Shown here: positions 49,067 through 58,824 of the stretch, one piece after another
Numbering within the stretch: the first letter of the stretch is position 1
How the letters are laid out: each line of letters opens with the position of its first letter
Origin: Rhodobacteraceae bacterium HLUCCO18
GTDB lineage: Bacteria; Pseudomonadota; Alphaproteobacteria; Rhodobacterales; Rhodobacteraceae
Assembly (NCBI GenBank): GCA_001314805.1
Contig: LJSY01000021.1
Coordinates: forward strand, 1 to 64,000
DNA length: 64,000 nucleotides
Reading direction: 5' to 3'
Translations under genes and position numbers: made by a program
The notes under the pieces: model-generated
Database searches by the model: none
What the model was told of the DNA's origin: nothing
The model's input: the letters and a program-made list of their open reading frames with translations, nothing else

Positions 49067-50887
49067 ATGAGCGCGAGCGATATCACAGGGGCCTCCACCG
49101 GGAGCCGGCCGAACGGACGGGCAGAGCCCGCCCTGCGGCGCACCTGGCTGCTGCGGATCGCCATGGTGCTCTTTCTGGGCATCGCGGTGCTGGTGATCTG
49201 GATTTCCAACATCTGGCTCACGGACCGTTTCACAGAGAGCACCCGCAACCGGTCCGAGCTGCGTCTCGCGCTCTATTCCGGGTCGGTCATGTCGGAGCTT
49301 CAGCGTCATTCGGTGGTGCCGCTTCTGCTGTCGCGCGATCCGGTCCTGATCCGCTCGCTCGAGCAGAACGATTTCTCGGCCACCTCGCAGCGGCTGATCT
49401 CCTATGTGGAGGAAATCGGCGCGGCCTCGCTGATCCTGCTGAACCGCGAGGGGCGCGTCGTGGCCGCCACCGACCGGCAGCTGATATCCGAATTGCGTTC
49501 CTCGGACCCCTTCTTCCTTGAGGCGCTGCGGGCCGCCGACACCGTCTTCACCACAAACGAGCCGGAGACCGGCCGCTTCGATTTCACGTTTTCGCGGCGG
49601 ATAGAGGTCGGCAACGACCTGCTTGGCGTGATCCTCGTGGAGGTCGATCTGGGCCGCATCGTCGATCGTTGGCGCGGCACGACCGAGGCCGTGTTCCTGA
49701 CCAGTTCCGAAGGCGAGATCATCCTGTCGACCGAGCCGCGCTGGCGTGGCCGGACCGAGGAGGAGGCGCTGGACCTCGAACCCGCACCCTCGGCCATCGA
49801 GCGCGCGATCGAGGCCACCGGCAACTGGGCGTTCGGGGATCAGGGCGCGTTGTTCTTCGGGGCCGAGACGATCCGGCTGGAGGCGCGCATCCCGTTCCGC
49901 GGCTGGCGCATCGTCAGCCACACCGCCTATGCCTCGGTGCGGGAGCGGGTGAACGGGGTTCTGGCGCTCCAGATCATGGGATTCGCGCTTTTGCTGGCGG
50001 GGGGATTCTACGTCCTGAGTCGCCGCGCCCGCATCCAGTCGGCGATGTTCCAGCGGGAATCGGCAGAGCTTCGCCGTCTCAACGCCCGCCTGCAGCGGGA
50101 AATCGCCGAGCGTCAGAAGGCCGAAAAGAACCTCCAGCAGGCGGAGCAGAGCCTCGCGCAGAGCCAGAAACTCGCGGCGCTGGGCGAGATGTCGGCCGCG
50201 GTCAGCCATGAGCTGAACCAGCCGCTCGCGGCGATGAAGACCTACCTCGCCGGGGCGCGGCTTCTGCTCGACCGGCGCCGTTTCGCCGAGGCCGGGTCCT
50301 CGTTTCAGCGGATAGACGATCTGATCGAGCGGATGGGTGCGATCACGCGGCAGCTCAAGTCCTACGCCCGGAAGGGCGGCGATGCCTTCGAACCCGTGGA
50401 TTTGCGGGACGCGCTGAAGGGCGCGATCACGATGATGGAGCCTCAAGTGAGGTCCATGCGCGTGGAGATCACGCTGAATCTGCCGCGCCGCCCGGTCATG
50501 GTTCTGGCCGACCGGCTGCGGCTGGAGCAGGTCATCATCAACCTCCTGCGCAACGCGCTCGACGCGATGAAGGACAACGAGCGCCGCGAGATCGATCTGC
50601 TGATCGCGGAAGGCGACGAGGCAGTGCTTTCGGTGCGCGACAACGGGACGGGCATCGAGGATCTCGAGACGCTCTTCGAGCCGTTCTACACCACCAAGAA
50701 ACCGGGAGAGGGTGTCGGGCTGGGGCTTGCCATTTCGTCAGGGATCGTGTCCGACCTCGGGGGACGTCTGACCGCGCGCAACCCCGACACGGGCGGCGCG
50801 GTCTTCGAGATCCGGCTGCCGCTTCTGGCGGACAGGGCCGACCTGCCCGCCGCCGATCTTTCCGGCGGCGGGCAGGCGGCGGAATGA
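49067..50887 (+). CDS. dctB: Sensor histidine kinase, DctB-like
   Basis: Periplasmic double sensor, H-box 'AAVSHELNQPLAAMKTYLAGARLLLDR', ATPase 'NLLRNALDAM...DNGTGIED'. Confidence 0.88.
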   Translation: MSASDITGASTGSRPNGRAEPALRRTWLLRIAMVLFLGIAVLVIWISNIWLTDRFTESTRNRSELRLALYSGSVMSELQRHSVVPLLLSRDPVLIRSLEQNDFSATSQRLISYVEEIGAASLILLNREGRVVAATDRQLISELRSSDPFFLEALRAADTVFTTNEPETGRFDFTFSRRIEVGNDLLGVILVEVDLGRIVDRWRGTTEAVFLTSSEGEIILSTEPRWRGRTEEEALDLEPAPSAIERAIEATGNWAFGDQGALFFGAETIRLEARIPFRGWRIVSHTAYASVRERVNGVLALQIMGFALLLAGGFYVLSRRARIQSAMFQRESAELRRLNARLQREIAERQKAEKNLQQAEQSLAQSQKLAALGEMSAAVSHELNQPLAAMKTYLAGARLLLDRRRFAEAGSSFQRIDDLIERMGAITRQLKSYARKGGDAFEPVDLRDALKGAITMMEPQVRSMRVEITLNLPRRPVMVLADRLRLEQVIINLLRNALDAMKDNERREIDLLIAEGDEAVLSVRDNGTGIEDLETLFEPFYTTKKPGEGVGLGLAISSGIVSDLGGRLTARNPDTGGAVFEIRLPLLADRADLPAADLSGGGQAAE

Positions 50888-50909
50888 TGACGACGAAAGG
50901 GATGCCGCG

Positions 50910-52226
50910 ATGAAGATTGCGATCGTGGATGACGAACAGGACATGCGCCAGTCGATCAGCCAGTGGCTGGCGCTCTCGGGCTTCGAGACCGAGACCTACC
51001 CCTCGGCCGAGGAGGCCCTGAAGGGGATCGGTGCCGATTTTCCCGGTGTCGTGATCACCGACGTGAAGATGCCGGGGATGGATGGCGTCACGTTCCTCAA
51101 GCGCCTGATGGCGCAGGACAGCGGGCTGCCGGTGATCATGATCACCGGCCATGGCGACGTTCCGATGGCGGTGGACGCGATGCGCATCGGCGCTTTCGAC
51201 TTCCTCGAAAAGCCCTTCAACCCCGACAAGATGACGGAGCTTGCCAAGAAGGCCAGCCAGCAGCGGCGCATGACGCTCGACAACCGGGCGCTCAGGCGGG
51301 AGCTTGCCGACGGCAAGGCGGTCATGAAGAAGCTCATCGGCTCCTCGCCCGAGATGGAGCGGCTGCGCGAGGACATCCTCGACCTTGGTCAGGCCGACAG
51401 CCACGTGCTGATCGACGGCGAGACGGGGACGGGCAAGACGCTGGTGGCGCACGCGCTCCATGCCGTGGGGCCGCGCGCGACAAAGAAGTTCATCACGCTC
51501 TCGTGCTCCGCCTGGGCCGAGCAGCAGTTGTCCGAAAAGCTCTTCGGCCCCGATCCGGGCGACGCGCTGCCCCTGGTGGAGGAGGCGCGTGGCGGCACGC
51601 TCTGCCTCGAGGATATCGAGGCGCTGCCGAACGCGATCCAGGCCCGCCTGCTGACCTTCATCAACGAGCAGGAGACGCCGCCCCAGACCCGCATCATCGC
51701 GATCTGCAACGAACACACCGCCGGCAAGACGCTGGAGGACAGCCTGCGCCCCGACCTGTTCTTCCGTCTCTCGGCCATGACGATCATCTGCCCGCCGCTG
51801 CGCGCCCGTGGCGAGGATATCCTGACGCTGTTCAACCGCATGTCCGAGACCTTCGCCGAGGAATACGGCTGCGACGCGCCGCAGGTCACCGCGCAGGAGG
51901 CCGCGCAGCTTCTGCAGGCGCCATGGCCGGGCAACGTGCGGCAGCTGGTCAACATCGCCGAGCGCGCGGTCTTGCAGAACCGGCGCGGGTCGGGCTCGAT
52001 CACGTCGCTTCTGATGGCCGACAACGAGGCGACGGGGCCGACCATCTCGACCGAGGGCAAGCCGCTCAAGGAATACGTGGAAGCCTTCGAGCGGATGCTC
52101 ATCGACAACACGATGCGCCGCCACAAGGGATCGATCTCGGCGGTGATGGACGAGCTGTGCCTGCCGCGGCGGACCCTGAACGAGAAGATGGCGAAATACG
52201 GGTTGAGCCGGGGGGATTACCTCTGA
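50910..52226 (+). CDS. dctD: DctD-like NtrC-family response regulator lacking a GAFTGA loop
   Basis: Receiver 'IAIVDDEQDMRQSISQWL...VITDVKMPGMDG', Walker A 'GETGTGKTLVAHAL', then 'KLFGPDPGDALPLVEEARGGTLCLEDIEAL' with no GAFTGA. Confidence 0.9.
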   Translation: MKIAIVDDEQDMRQSISQWLALSGFETETYPSAEEALKGIGADFPGVVITDVKMPGMDGVTFLKRLMAQDSGLPVIMITGHGDVPMAVDAMRIGAFDFLEKPFNPDKMTELAKKASQQRRMTLDNRALRRELADGKAVMKKLIGSSPEMERLREDILDLGQADSHVLIDGETGTGKTLVAHALHAVGPRATKKFITLSCSAWAEQQLSEKLFGPDPGDALPLVEEARGGTLCLEDIEALPNAIQARLLTFINEQETPPQTRIIAICNEHTAGKTLEDSLRPDLFFRLSAMTIICPPLRARGEDILTLFNRMSETFAEEYGCDAPQVTAQEAAQLLQAPWPGNVRQLVNIAERAVLQNRRGSGSITSLLMADNEATGPTISTEGKPLKEYVEAFERMLIDNTMRRHKGSISAVMDELCLPRRTLNEKMAKYGLSRGDYL

Positions 52227-52253
52227 GCCCGCTGCCGTTTTCCCCACGGAGGA

Positions 52254-52300
52254 CGGCAGGACAAACCCGGGTTTTTCCTGCCGGAAAACGCGCGTTTTCC
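52254..52300. terminator. Two abutting palindromes after dctD: CGGCAGGA-c-AAACCCGGGTTT-t-TCCTGCCG and GGAAAACGCGCGTTTTCC
   Basis: Read directly: 52254-52283 and 52283-52300. Confidence 0.5.
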
Positions 52301-52313
52301 GCCCCTTGAGACC
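52279..52313 (+). repeat. Repeat family 2, copy 2: TGCCGGAAAACGCGCGTTTTCCGCCCCTTGAGACC
   Basis: Near-identical to 36847-36882 with a compensated stem pair. Confidence 0.65.
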
Positions 52314-52742
52314 GCTCTGGCGCGGGAGGTGATGCGAATTGCCATTGCCATTTCGCGTCCGCGCCCCTTAATGTGACGTAACCGGCGTTTCCGCCGGTTC
52401 GATCAGTTTCTCTGCACTCAGACGGATCGCCGCGCCAGTATCGCCGCGACAGGGGCTGCAGGTCACTCGGATGTCGGGACGCGAAACGCGTCCGGTCCAC
52501 CCTGAACCGCCCCCTTGGGGGCAAGTTGGGCCGCCGATGCTTGTTCATCCGTGGCCGGAGACAGACACGATGCTTGGGCCATGGGCAGTCGAGGCGAGAT
52601 GTGACGGGGCACCCCCCCGCGCAGACCTTGCCCCGTGCCGGCCGTCACGCAGCGTGCTATTCAACGATCGCAACCGCTCGACCCGACCCATGCCCGACCG
52701 GCAGGGTTCGGTGGCTCCGCGCGGTTCGCGGGCAAGGACATC

Positions 52743-55361
52743 ATGGCAAAGAAGATGCTTATCGATGCCACGCACCCGGAGGAGACCCGGGTTGTCGTGG
52801 TTGACGGAACCAAGGTCGAGGAGTTCGATTTCGAGTCGCTGAGCAAGCGGCAACTGGCGGGAAACATCTATCTGGCAAAGGTGACGCGGGTCGAACCCTC
52901 GTTGCAGGCTGCCTTCATAGATTACGGCGGCAACCGCCACGGCTTTCTCGCCTTTTCCGAAATCCACCCCGATTATTACCAGATCCCCGTCGCGGACCGT
53001 GAGGCGCTGCTGGCCGAGGAACGCGAGTATGCCGAGGCGATGGCCGCCGAGGCCGACGAGGAGGCCAAGCCCAAGCGCCGCCGCACCCGTCGGCGCAAGC
53101 CCAATGAAACGAAGGCCGAGGCGGCCGATACGGACTCGGTGACACGGGGCACGCCCGCAGGAATGGACGTGGTCGATCTGGACGCGCCTCACGACGATGA
53201 CGCGTCGGACGACAACGGGCAGGACGAGGCGCTGACCGACGCCGATGACGCGGATGCGCGTTCTGACGAGACCTCCGCCGCCGATGCGTCCGACGCTCGG
53301 GATGACATGTCCCGGGACGAAGATGACGGAGCGGGTGACGAGGATCCCGGCGACGACGGCGATGACGGCGCGCCCGGTGCCGAAACCGTGGCCGATGACG
53401 ACACCGAGGAGGACATCCGACCGGTGCGCAAGCCGCGGCCGCGCAAATACAAGATCCAGGAGGTCGTGAAGGTCCGCCAGATCATGCTGGTGCAGGTGGT
53501 CAAGGAGGAACGCGGCAACAAGGGCGCGGCGCTCACGACCTATCTCAGCCTCGCGGGCCGGTACTGCGTGCTGATGCCCAACACCGCGCGCGGCGGCGGG
53601 ATCAGCCGCAAGATCACCAACGCCGCCGACCGCAAGAAGCTCAAGGAAATCGCGCAGTCGCTCGACGTGCCGCAGGGGGCGGGGCTCATCATCCGGACCG
53701 CCGGCAGCCAGCGCACGAAGACCGAGATCAAGCGCGATTACGAATACCTGCAACGCCAGTGGGAACAGGTGCGCGAACTGACGCTGAAATCGGTCGCGCC
53801 CGCGCTGATCTACCAGGAAGGCGACCTGATCCACCGCACGATCCGCGACCTCTACAACCGCGACATCGACGAGGTGCTGGTCGAGGGCGAGGCGGGCTAC
53901 CGCCGGGCCAAGGACTTCATGAAGATGATCATGCCGTCCCACGCCAAGAACGTGAAGCACTATGCCGACCCGATGCCGATCTTCGCCAGGTACAAGGTCG
54001 AAGGCTATCTGGCCGACATGTTCAACCCGGTTGTCCAGCTCAGATCGGGCGGCTACATCGTGATCGGCGTGACCGAGGCGCTCGTGGCCATCGACGTGAA
54101 CTCCGGCCGGGCCACCAAGGAAGGCTCGATCGAGGAGACGGCGACCAAGACCAACCTCGAGGCCGCCGAGGAGGTCGCGCGTCAGTTGCGCCTGCGCGAC
54201 CTTGCGGGCCTGATCGTGATCGACTTCATCGACATGGACGAGCGGCGCAACAACGTCGCCGTCGAAAAGCGACTGAAGGACAAGCTCAAGACCGACCGGG
54301 CCCGTATCCAGGTGGGCCGCATCTCGACCTTCGGCCTGATGGAGATGAGCCGCCAGCGTCTGCGCCCGGGCATGCTCGAGGCCACGACGCAGCCCTGTTC
54401 CCATTGCCACGGCACCGGGCTTCTGCGGTCGGATGACAGTCTCGGCCTGTCGATCCTGCGCCAGCTGGAAGAGGAAGGCACCCGTGGCCGCGCGCGGGAG
54501 GTGCTGCTGACCGCGCCGGTCGGGATCGTGAATTTCCTGATCAACAACAAGCGCGACTATATCGAGGCGATCGAGGCGCGCACCGGCCTGTCGATCCGTA
54601 TCGAGGCCGACGCGCACATGGTCTCGCCCGATTTCAAGATCGAGCGCTTCAAGACCGCCACGCGACGCGTCGTGGCCGCAGCGCCCGTCTCGTCGATGGA
54701 TGCCTCCCTGATGGACGATGTCGAGGAGGAGACGCCGGTCGAAGAGGCCGAGGTCGTGGAAACGCCCGAATTGCCCGAAGAGGACGACCAGCCCCGGAAG
54801 AAGCGTCGCCGCAGGCGGGGCGGACGCGGACGGCGCAAGGCCGGCGAGGGCGAGGACGCGCAGGACGGTTCGGACCAGGAGAACGGCTCCGAGGATGACG
54901 AAACCGACGAGGCGGAGACCGCCGATGCGGAGGCGTCCGGCGCAGCAGGCAGCGATGACGGTGGCGAGGGCGAGGATCAGCCCCGCAAGAAGCGCCGTGG
55001 CCGGCGCGGTGGCCGTGGGCGAAAGCCCACCCGGGCCGAGGGCGACGAGACGGAAGGCTCCGACGCAGCAGAAGAGGCAGACGCGGCCGCCGAGCCGTCC
55101 GTGGCCGAGGCGCTCGCGGATGCTGCCTCCGACGAGGCTCCCGACATGGTCGAGGAACCGGCGCCCGAGGCGGAACCCGCCGAGATGGAGTCCGTTGCAG
55201 AGCCGGAGCCTGCGCCCGAACCGGAGCCTGACACCGCACCGGAGCCCGAGCCGGAGCCCGAGCCCGAGCCCGTGGCAACGGCGGAGCCCGAGCGAGAGCC
55301 GGTGACGGCCGACGGAGGCGACACAAAGCCCAAGAAACGCGGCTGGTGGTCCATCGGCTGA
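52743..55361 (+). CDS. rne: Ribonuclease E/G
   Basis: 'MAKKMLIDATHPEETRVVVVDGTKVEEFDFES', S1 domain, 'GGYIVIGVTEALVAIDVNSGRAT', Zn-link 'CSHCHGTG'; long acidic/basic insertions. Confidence 0.96.
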   Translation: MAKKMLIDATHPEETRVVVVDGTKVEEFDFESLSKRQLAGNIYLAKVTRVEPSLQAAFIDYGGNRHGFLAFSEIHPDYYQIPVADREALLAEEREYAEAMAAEADEEAKPKRRRTRRRKPNETKAEAADTDSVTRGTPAGMDVVDLDAPHDDDASDDNGQDEALTDADDADARSDETSAADASDARDDMSRDEDDGAGDEDPGDDGDDGAPGAETVADDDTEEDIRPVRKPRPRKYKIQEVVKVRQIMLVQVVKEERGNKGAALTTYLSLAGRYCVLMPNTARGGGISRKITNAADRKKLKEIAQSLDVPQGAGLIIRTAGSQRTKTEIKRDYEYLQRQWEQVRELTLKSVAPALIYQEGDLIHRTIRDLYNRDIDEVLVEGEAGYRRAKDFMKMIMPSHAKNVKHYADPMPIFARYKVEGYLADMFNPVVQLRSGGYIVIGVTEALVAIDVNSGRATKEGSIEETATKTNLEAAEEVARQLRLRDLAGLIVIDFIDMDERRNNVAVEKRLKDKLKTDRARIQVGRISTFGLMEMSRQRLRPGMLEATTQPCSHCHGTGLLRSDDSLGLSILRQLEEEGTRGRAREVLLTAPVGIVNFLINNKRDYIEAIEARTGLSIRIEADAHMVSPDFKIERFKTATRRVVAAAPVSSMDASLMDDVEEETPVEEAEVVETPELPEEDDQPRKKRRRRRGGRGRRKAGEGEDAQDGSDQENGSEDDETDEAETADAEASGAAGSDDGGEGEDQPRKKRRGRRGGRGRKPTRAEGDETEGSDAAEEADAAAEPSVAEALADAASDEAPDMVEEPAPEAEPAEMESVAEPEPAPEPEPDTAPEPEPEPEPEPVATAEPEREPVTADGGDTKPKKRGWWSIG

Positions 55362-55431
55362 CGGAACGAAAAAAGGCGCCCGGGGGTCACGTTTCCCCGG
55401 GCGCCTTCTTCGTTTCCGATGCGGCGATGGC

Positions 55432-56181
55432 TCAGTTCGTGTCCATGCGCACCGTGTCCACGATCTCGAGCATCGCATCGAGCGGGACGTAGCCCCGCAC
55501 CAGCTGATCCCCGAAGACGAAGGTGGGCGTGCCGGAAATCTGCAGCCGCTGGGCGAGGTCGCGGTTGTAGGAGATCGTCTGCGCCACCAGCGGATCGCCC
55601 ATGGCGTCGAGGATCGGCCCCGAGTCGAGGCCCAGGTCGTCCGCGGTGGCGGCAAGCGAGGCCTCGGTCACATCGCCGCGCATGGTCATGAGCGCGTCGT
55701 TCATCTGCGCATAGGCATCGTCGCCGTTGACGATACGTGTGGCGATCGCGAACTGCGAGGCCAGAACCGACTGTTCGCCGAGGATCGGGAATTCCTTGAC
55801 GACGTAGCGGATGTTGCCGTCGAGTTCGACCAGGTCAGCCACCTCGGGATGCGCCCGCCGGCAGTAGCCGCAGCGGTAGTCCATGAATTCCACCAGCACC
55901 ACGTCGCCCTCGGGATTGCCGCCGACCCAGTCGAAGGCCGAGTTGAAAAGCGCGTCGTCATTGGCGGCGATGCCCATCTCGTCCCGCTCCGCGTCGGCGG
56001 CGGCCTGGCGCTGTTCGAGGACGCCGATCGCCTCCATCAGGACCTCGGGATTGTCGAGCAGGTAGGCCCGCACCTCGGCGCGGAAGGCGTCACGTTCCGC
56101 ATCGTCGAGATCGGTCAGGTCCGCCTTGGCGGGTGTTGCGGCCATCAGGCCGGCAAGGGCCAATGGGGCGAGGAATTTCAT
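55432..56181 (-). CDS. DsbA-family thiol-disulfide protein
   Basis: 'VLVEFMDYRCGYCRRAHPEVADL' (CGYC) with signal peptide MKFLAPLALAGLMAATPAKA. Confidence 0.9.
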   Translation of the reverse strand: MKFLAPLALAGLMAATPAKADLTDLDDAERDAFRAEVRAYLLDNPEVLMEAIGVLEQRQAAADAERDEMGIAANDDALFNSAFDWVGGNPEGDVVLVEFMDYRCGYCRRAHPEVADLVELDGNIRYVVKEFPILGEQSVLASQFAIATRIVNGDDAYAQMNDALMTMRGDVTEASLAATADDLGLDSGPILDAMGDPLVAQTISYNRDLAQRLQISGTPTFVFGDQLVRGYVPLDAMLEIVDTVRMDTN

Positions 56182-56185
56182 GCGC

Positions 56186-57529
56186 TCATCTCCGTCGTTG
56201 GGCGGCTTCGGCCACGCGTAGCACATCCTGTGCGCGAATCCAGCCGGGTGATCCTTGCGGCAGCAGACCGACGGCGCGGTTGGCGAGCGCGGCGGCATCC
56301 TCCATCCGTCCAAGAACCGCGTAGCGTTCCGCGGTGACCGTCGCGGCCATTCCCGGCTGGCCGGCGCGTGCATGGGCCAGCGCCAGGTCGCGCAGCATGC
56401 GAGGGTCGAACGGGTCGCGGGCCTGCGCCCGGCTGAGAACATCGAGCGCGCGGGCATTGCTCGCGGCGCTGTCCGGCGCCAGCAATGCCCGGCCATACCC
56501 CGCGAGGATCAGCGGCTCGCGCGGGGCAAGCTCCACCGCGCGGCCATAGGCGGCAATGGCGGCGTCGAAGCGACGGCTTTCGAACAGGATCTGGCCCTGA
56601 AGCTCCTGGTAGAACGGATCGCCCGGCCGCATCTGCAGCAGGCGTCCCACCTCTGCCAGCGCGCGGTCGGCATCCGGCGTGCGGTGATGGGCGATGGCCC
56701 GGCTCAGCGTCGCGATCTCGCCGGTATCGTTTCGGTCCACGCGGCGCAGCGTCCACGAGGGATTGCGCAGGAAGGCCGAAAGCTTGGCGTTGAGCCGGGC
56801 GTACCAGTATGCGCTGGCGGCCGATGGCTCAGCGTCGGTCCCCCGGGTCGCGAGGAAGGCCTGCACGGTGCGGTAGCGGTCGCGCGTCAGCGGGTGGGAC
56901 CGGACGTAGGGGTCCTGCCGGCCGACCGACAGGGCCTCCTGCCCGCGGAAGAGGTCGAGGACCTCGAGCATCGCCTCCGGGTCGATACCCGCCGACACCA
57001 TGTAGCGCAGGGCCGACTGGTCGGCGCTCGCCTCCTCGGCGCGGGTGTGGGCCATCAGGCTGCGCTGCGCCGAACTCATGCCACCGGCGGCAAGGCCGAT
57101 CGCTGCGCCGCCTTCGCCAGAGGCCGCGCCCGCGGCCAGCGCCAGCAACAGCCCCATGCGCGCCGCCGTCTGGGCCGAAGCCGCCGCGGCGGGACGAGCG
57201 GTCAGGTGCCCGTTGGCAATATGCGCCGCCTCATGGGCCAGCACGGCCTGCAACTGGTCGGGACTGTCGAGCCGCAACAGCAGGCCCGAATGGACGAAGA
57301 TGTGCCGCGCGTCGGCCACGAAGGCGTTCATGGAGCCATCGTTGATGATGATCACGCGCGTGCTCTGCGGCAAGCCGGCCACGCGAAAGACGGGAGCCGC
57401 AAGCTCCTGCAGGGCGCGCTCGATCTCGGCGTCGCGGATGATCGACTGCGCCAGCGCGACCACGGGTGCGCAGGCCAGCAGGACCGCCAGCGCGATCGCG
57501 CGCCCGATGATCGGCATCCGACCCGGCAT
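56186..57529 (-). CDS. M48-family zinc metalloprotease with TPR-like C-terminus (BepA-like)
   Basis: 'LQAVLAHEAAHIANGHL' (HEAAH), 'EEASADQSALRYM', C-terminal TPR-like repeats. Confidence 0.9.
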   Translation of the reverse strand: MPGRMPIIGRAIALAVLLACAPVVALAQSIIRDAEIERALQELAAPVFRVAGLPQSTRVIIINDGSMNAFVADARHIFVHSGLLLRLDSPDQLQAVLAHEAAHIANGHLTARPAAAASAQTAARMGLLLALAAGAASGEGGAAIGLAAGGMSSAQRSLMAHTRAEEASADQSALRYMVSAGIDPEAMLEVLDLFRGQEALSVGRQDPYVRSHPLTRDRYRTVQAFLATRGTDAEPSAASAYWYARLNAKLSAFLRNPSWTLRRVDRNDTGEIATLSRAIAHHRTPDADRALAEVGRLLQMRPGDPFYQELQGQILFESRRFDAAIAAYGRAVELAPREPLILAGYGRALLAPDSAASNARALDVLSRAQARDPFDPRMLRDLALAHARAGQPGMAATVTAERYAVLGRMEDAAALANRAVGLLPQGSPGWIRAQDVLRVAEAAQRRR

Positions 57530-57601
57530 TGACGATCCTCTTCCCGGCTGGTTTGACAAAAGCCCGCCCCTCGCGATTTTTCGCAGAATACGGAGTGAAG
57601 C

Positions 57602-58747
57602 ATGCGGCATTCAACCCGATCCGAGGTCGATCCCTTTATCGTGATGGACGTGATGGAGGCCGCCCGCGTCGCCGAGGAGGCGGGCCGCGACATCGTCCAC
57701 ATGGAGGTGGGCCAGCCCGGCAGCGGCGCGCCGGAGGCCGCGCGCGCCCGGCTGCGGCAGGAGATGGAGCGCGGGCCGCTGGGCTACACCGTGGCGCTCG
57801 GCCGGCCGGACCTGCGCGCCGAGATCGCGGCGCTTTACGGCGAGTGGTACGATCTCGACCTCGACCCCGCGCGCGTCGTGCTGACCTCGGGCGCATCGGG
57901 CGGCTTCCTGCTGGCCTTCACCGCGCTCTTCGACGCGGGCGAGAAGGTGGCATTGGGGGAGCCCTGCTACCCGTCCTATCGCCAGATCCTGACGGCGCTG
58001 AGCCTTCGACCCGTGGGTCTGGTGACCGAGGCCGAAACGCGGTTTCAGCCGGTGGCGCGGCAACTGACCGACGATCTGGCGGGGCTGATCGTGGCCAGCC
58101 CCGCGAACCCCACCGGCACGATGCTCGGCCGCGCTGAACTGCAAGATCTGTCAGATGCTTGCGAGGCGAAGCGCATATCGCTCATCTCCGACGAGATCTA
58201 TCATGGCCTGCAATACGAGGGCCGAGCGGTCAGCGCGCTGGAGGTCACGGACGAGGTCTACGTGATCAACTCCTTCTCCAAGTATTTCTCGATGACGGGA
58301 TGGCGGCTCGGCTGGATGGTCGTTCCGCCCGATCACGTCCGCAGCGTCGAACGTCTGGCGCAGAACATGTTCATCTGCCCCGCCCATGCGAGCCAGGTCG
58401 CGGCGCTTGGCGCGCTTAGCCCCGAGGGGCGCGCGGAGCTGGATGAACATCGCGTCACATATACCCGGAATCGTGAGATTTTACTGGCAGGCCTGAAGGA
58501 AGCGGGCCTGACGAACACGGCGCCTGCGGACGGCGCGTTCTATGTCTACGCGGATGTGGGCCACCTGACCGACGACAGCCGGGCGCTGTCCCGGCAGATC
58601 CTTGACGAGGCGGGTGTCGCCGTCACGCCGGGTCTCGACTTCGACAAGGCGCGCGGCCACCGGACGCTGCGGTTTTCCTACGCGCGCGGCACGGCGGAAA
58701 TCGAGGAGGGCGTGGCGCGCCTGACGCGGTTTTTCGCGCGCGGCTGA
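57602..58747 (+). CDS. Class I/II PLP-dependent aminotransferase
   Basis: 'VVLTSGASGGFLLAF', 'NPTGTMLG', 'VINSFSKYFSMTGWRLGWMV'. Confidence 0.92.
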   Translation: MRHSTRSEVDPFIVMDVMEAARVAEEAGRDIVHMEVGQPGSGAPEAARARLRQEMERGPLGYTVALGRPDLRAEIAALYGEWYDLDLDPARVVLTSGASGGFLLAFTALFDAGEKVALGEPCYPSYRQILTALSLRPVGLVTEAETRFQPVARQLTDDLAGLIVASPANPTGTMLGRAELQDLSDACEAKRISLISDEIYHGLQYEGRAVSALEVTDEVYVINSFSKYFSMTGWRLGWMVVPPDHVRSVERLAQNMFICPAHASQVAALGALSPEGRAELDEHRVTYTRNREILLAGLKEAGLTNTAPADGAFYVYADVGHLTDDSRALSRQILDEAGVAVTPGLDFDKARGHRTLRFSYARGTAEIEEGVARLTRFFARG

Positions 58748-58824
58748 GCCCGCGCATCCCGCGCTTGGGAGACGCCGCGCGGTCTGCTAGGGCTTCGTCA
58801 ACGAAACCGATCCGGGATGAGCCC

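Noticed and set aside
55195-55285. Tandem-looking gagcccgagccggagccc repeat
   Set aside because: In-frame Pro-Glu repeats of the RNase E C-terminal disordered region, not a satellite or CRISPR.
52545-55655. 1036-aa minus-strand ORF
   Set aside because: Antisense to rne; no recognisable domain, skewed composition.
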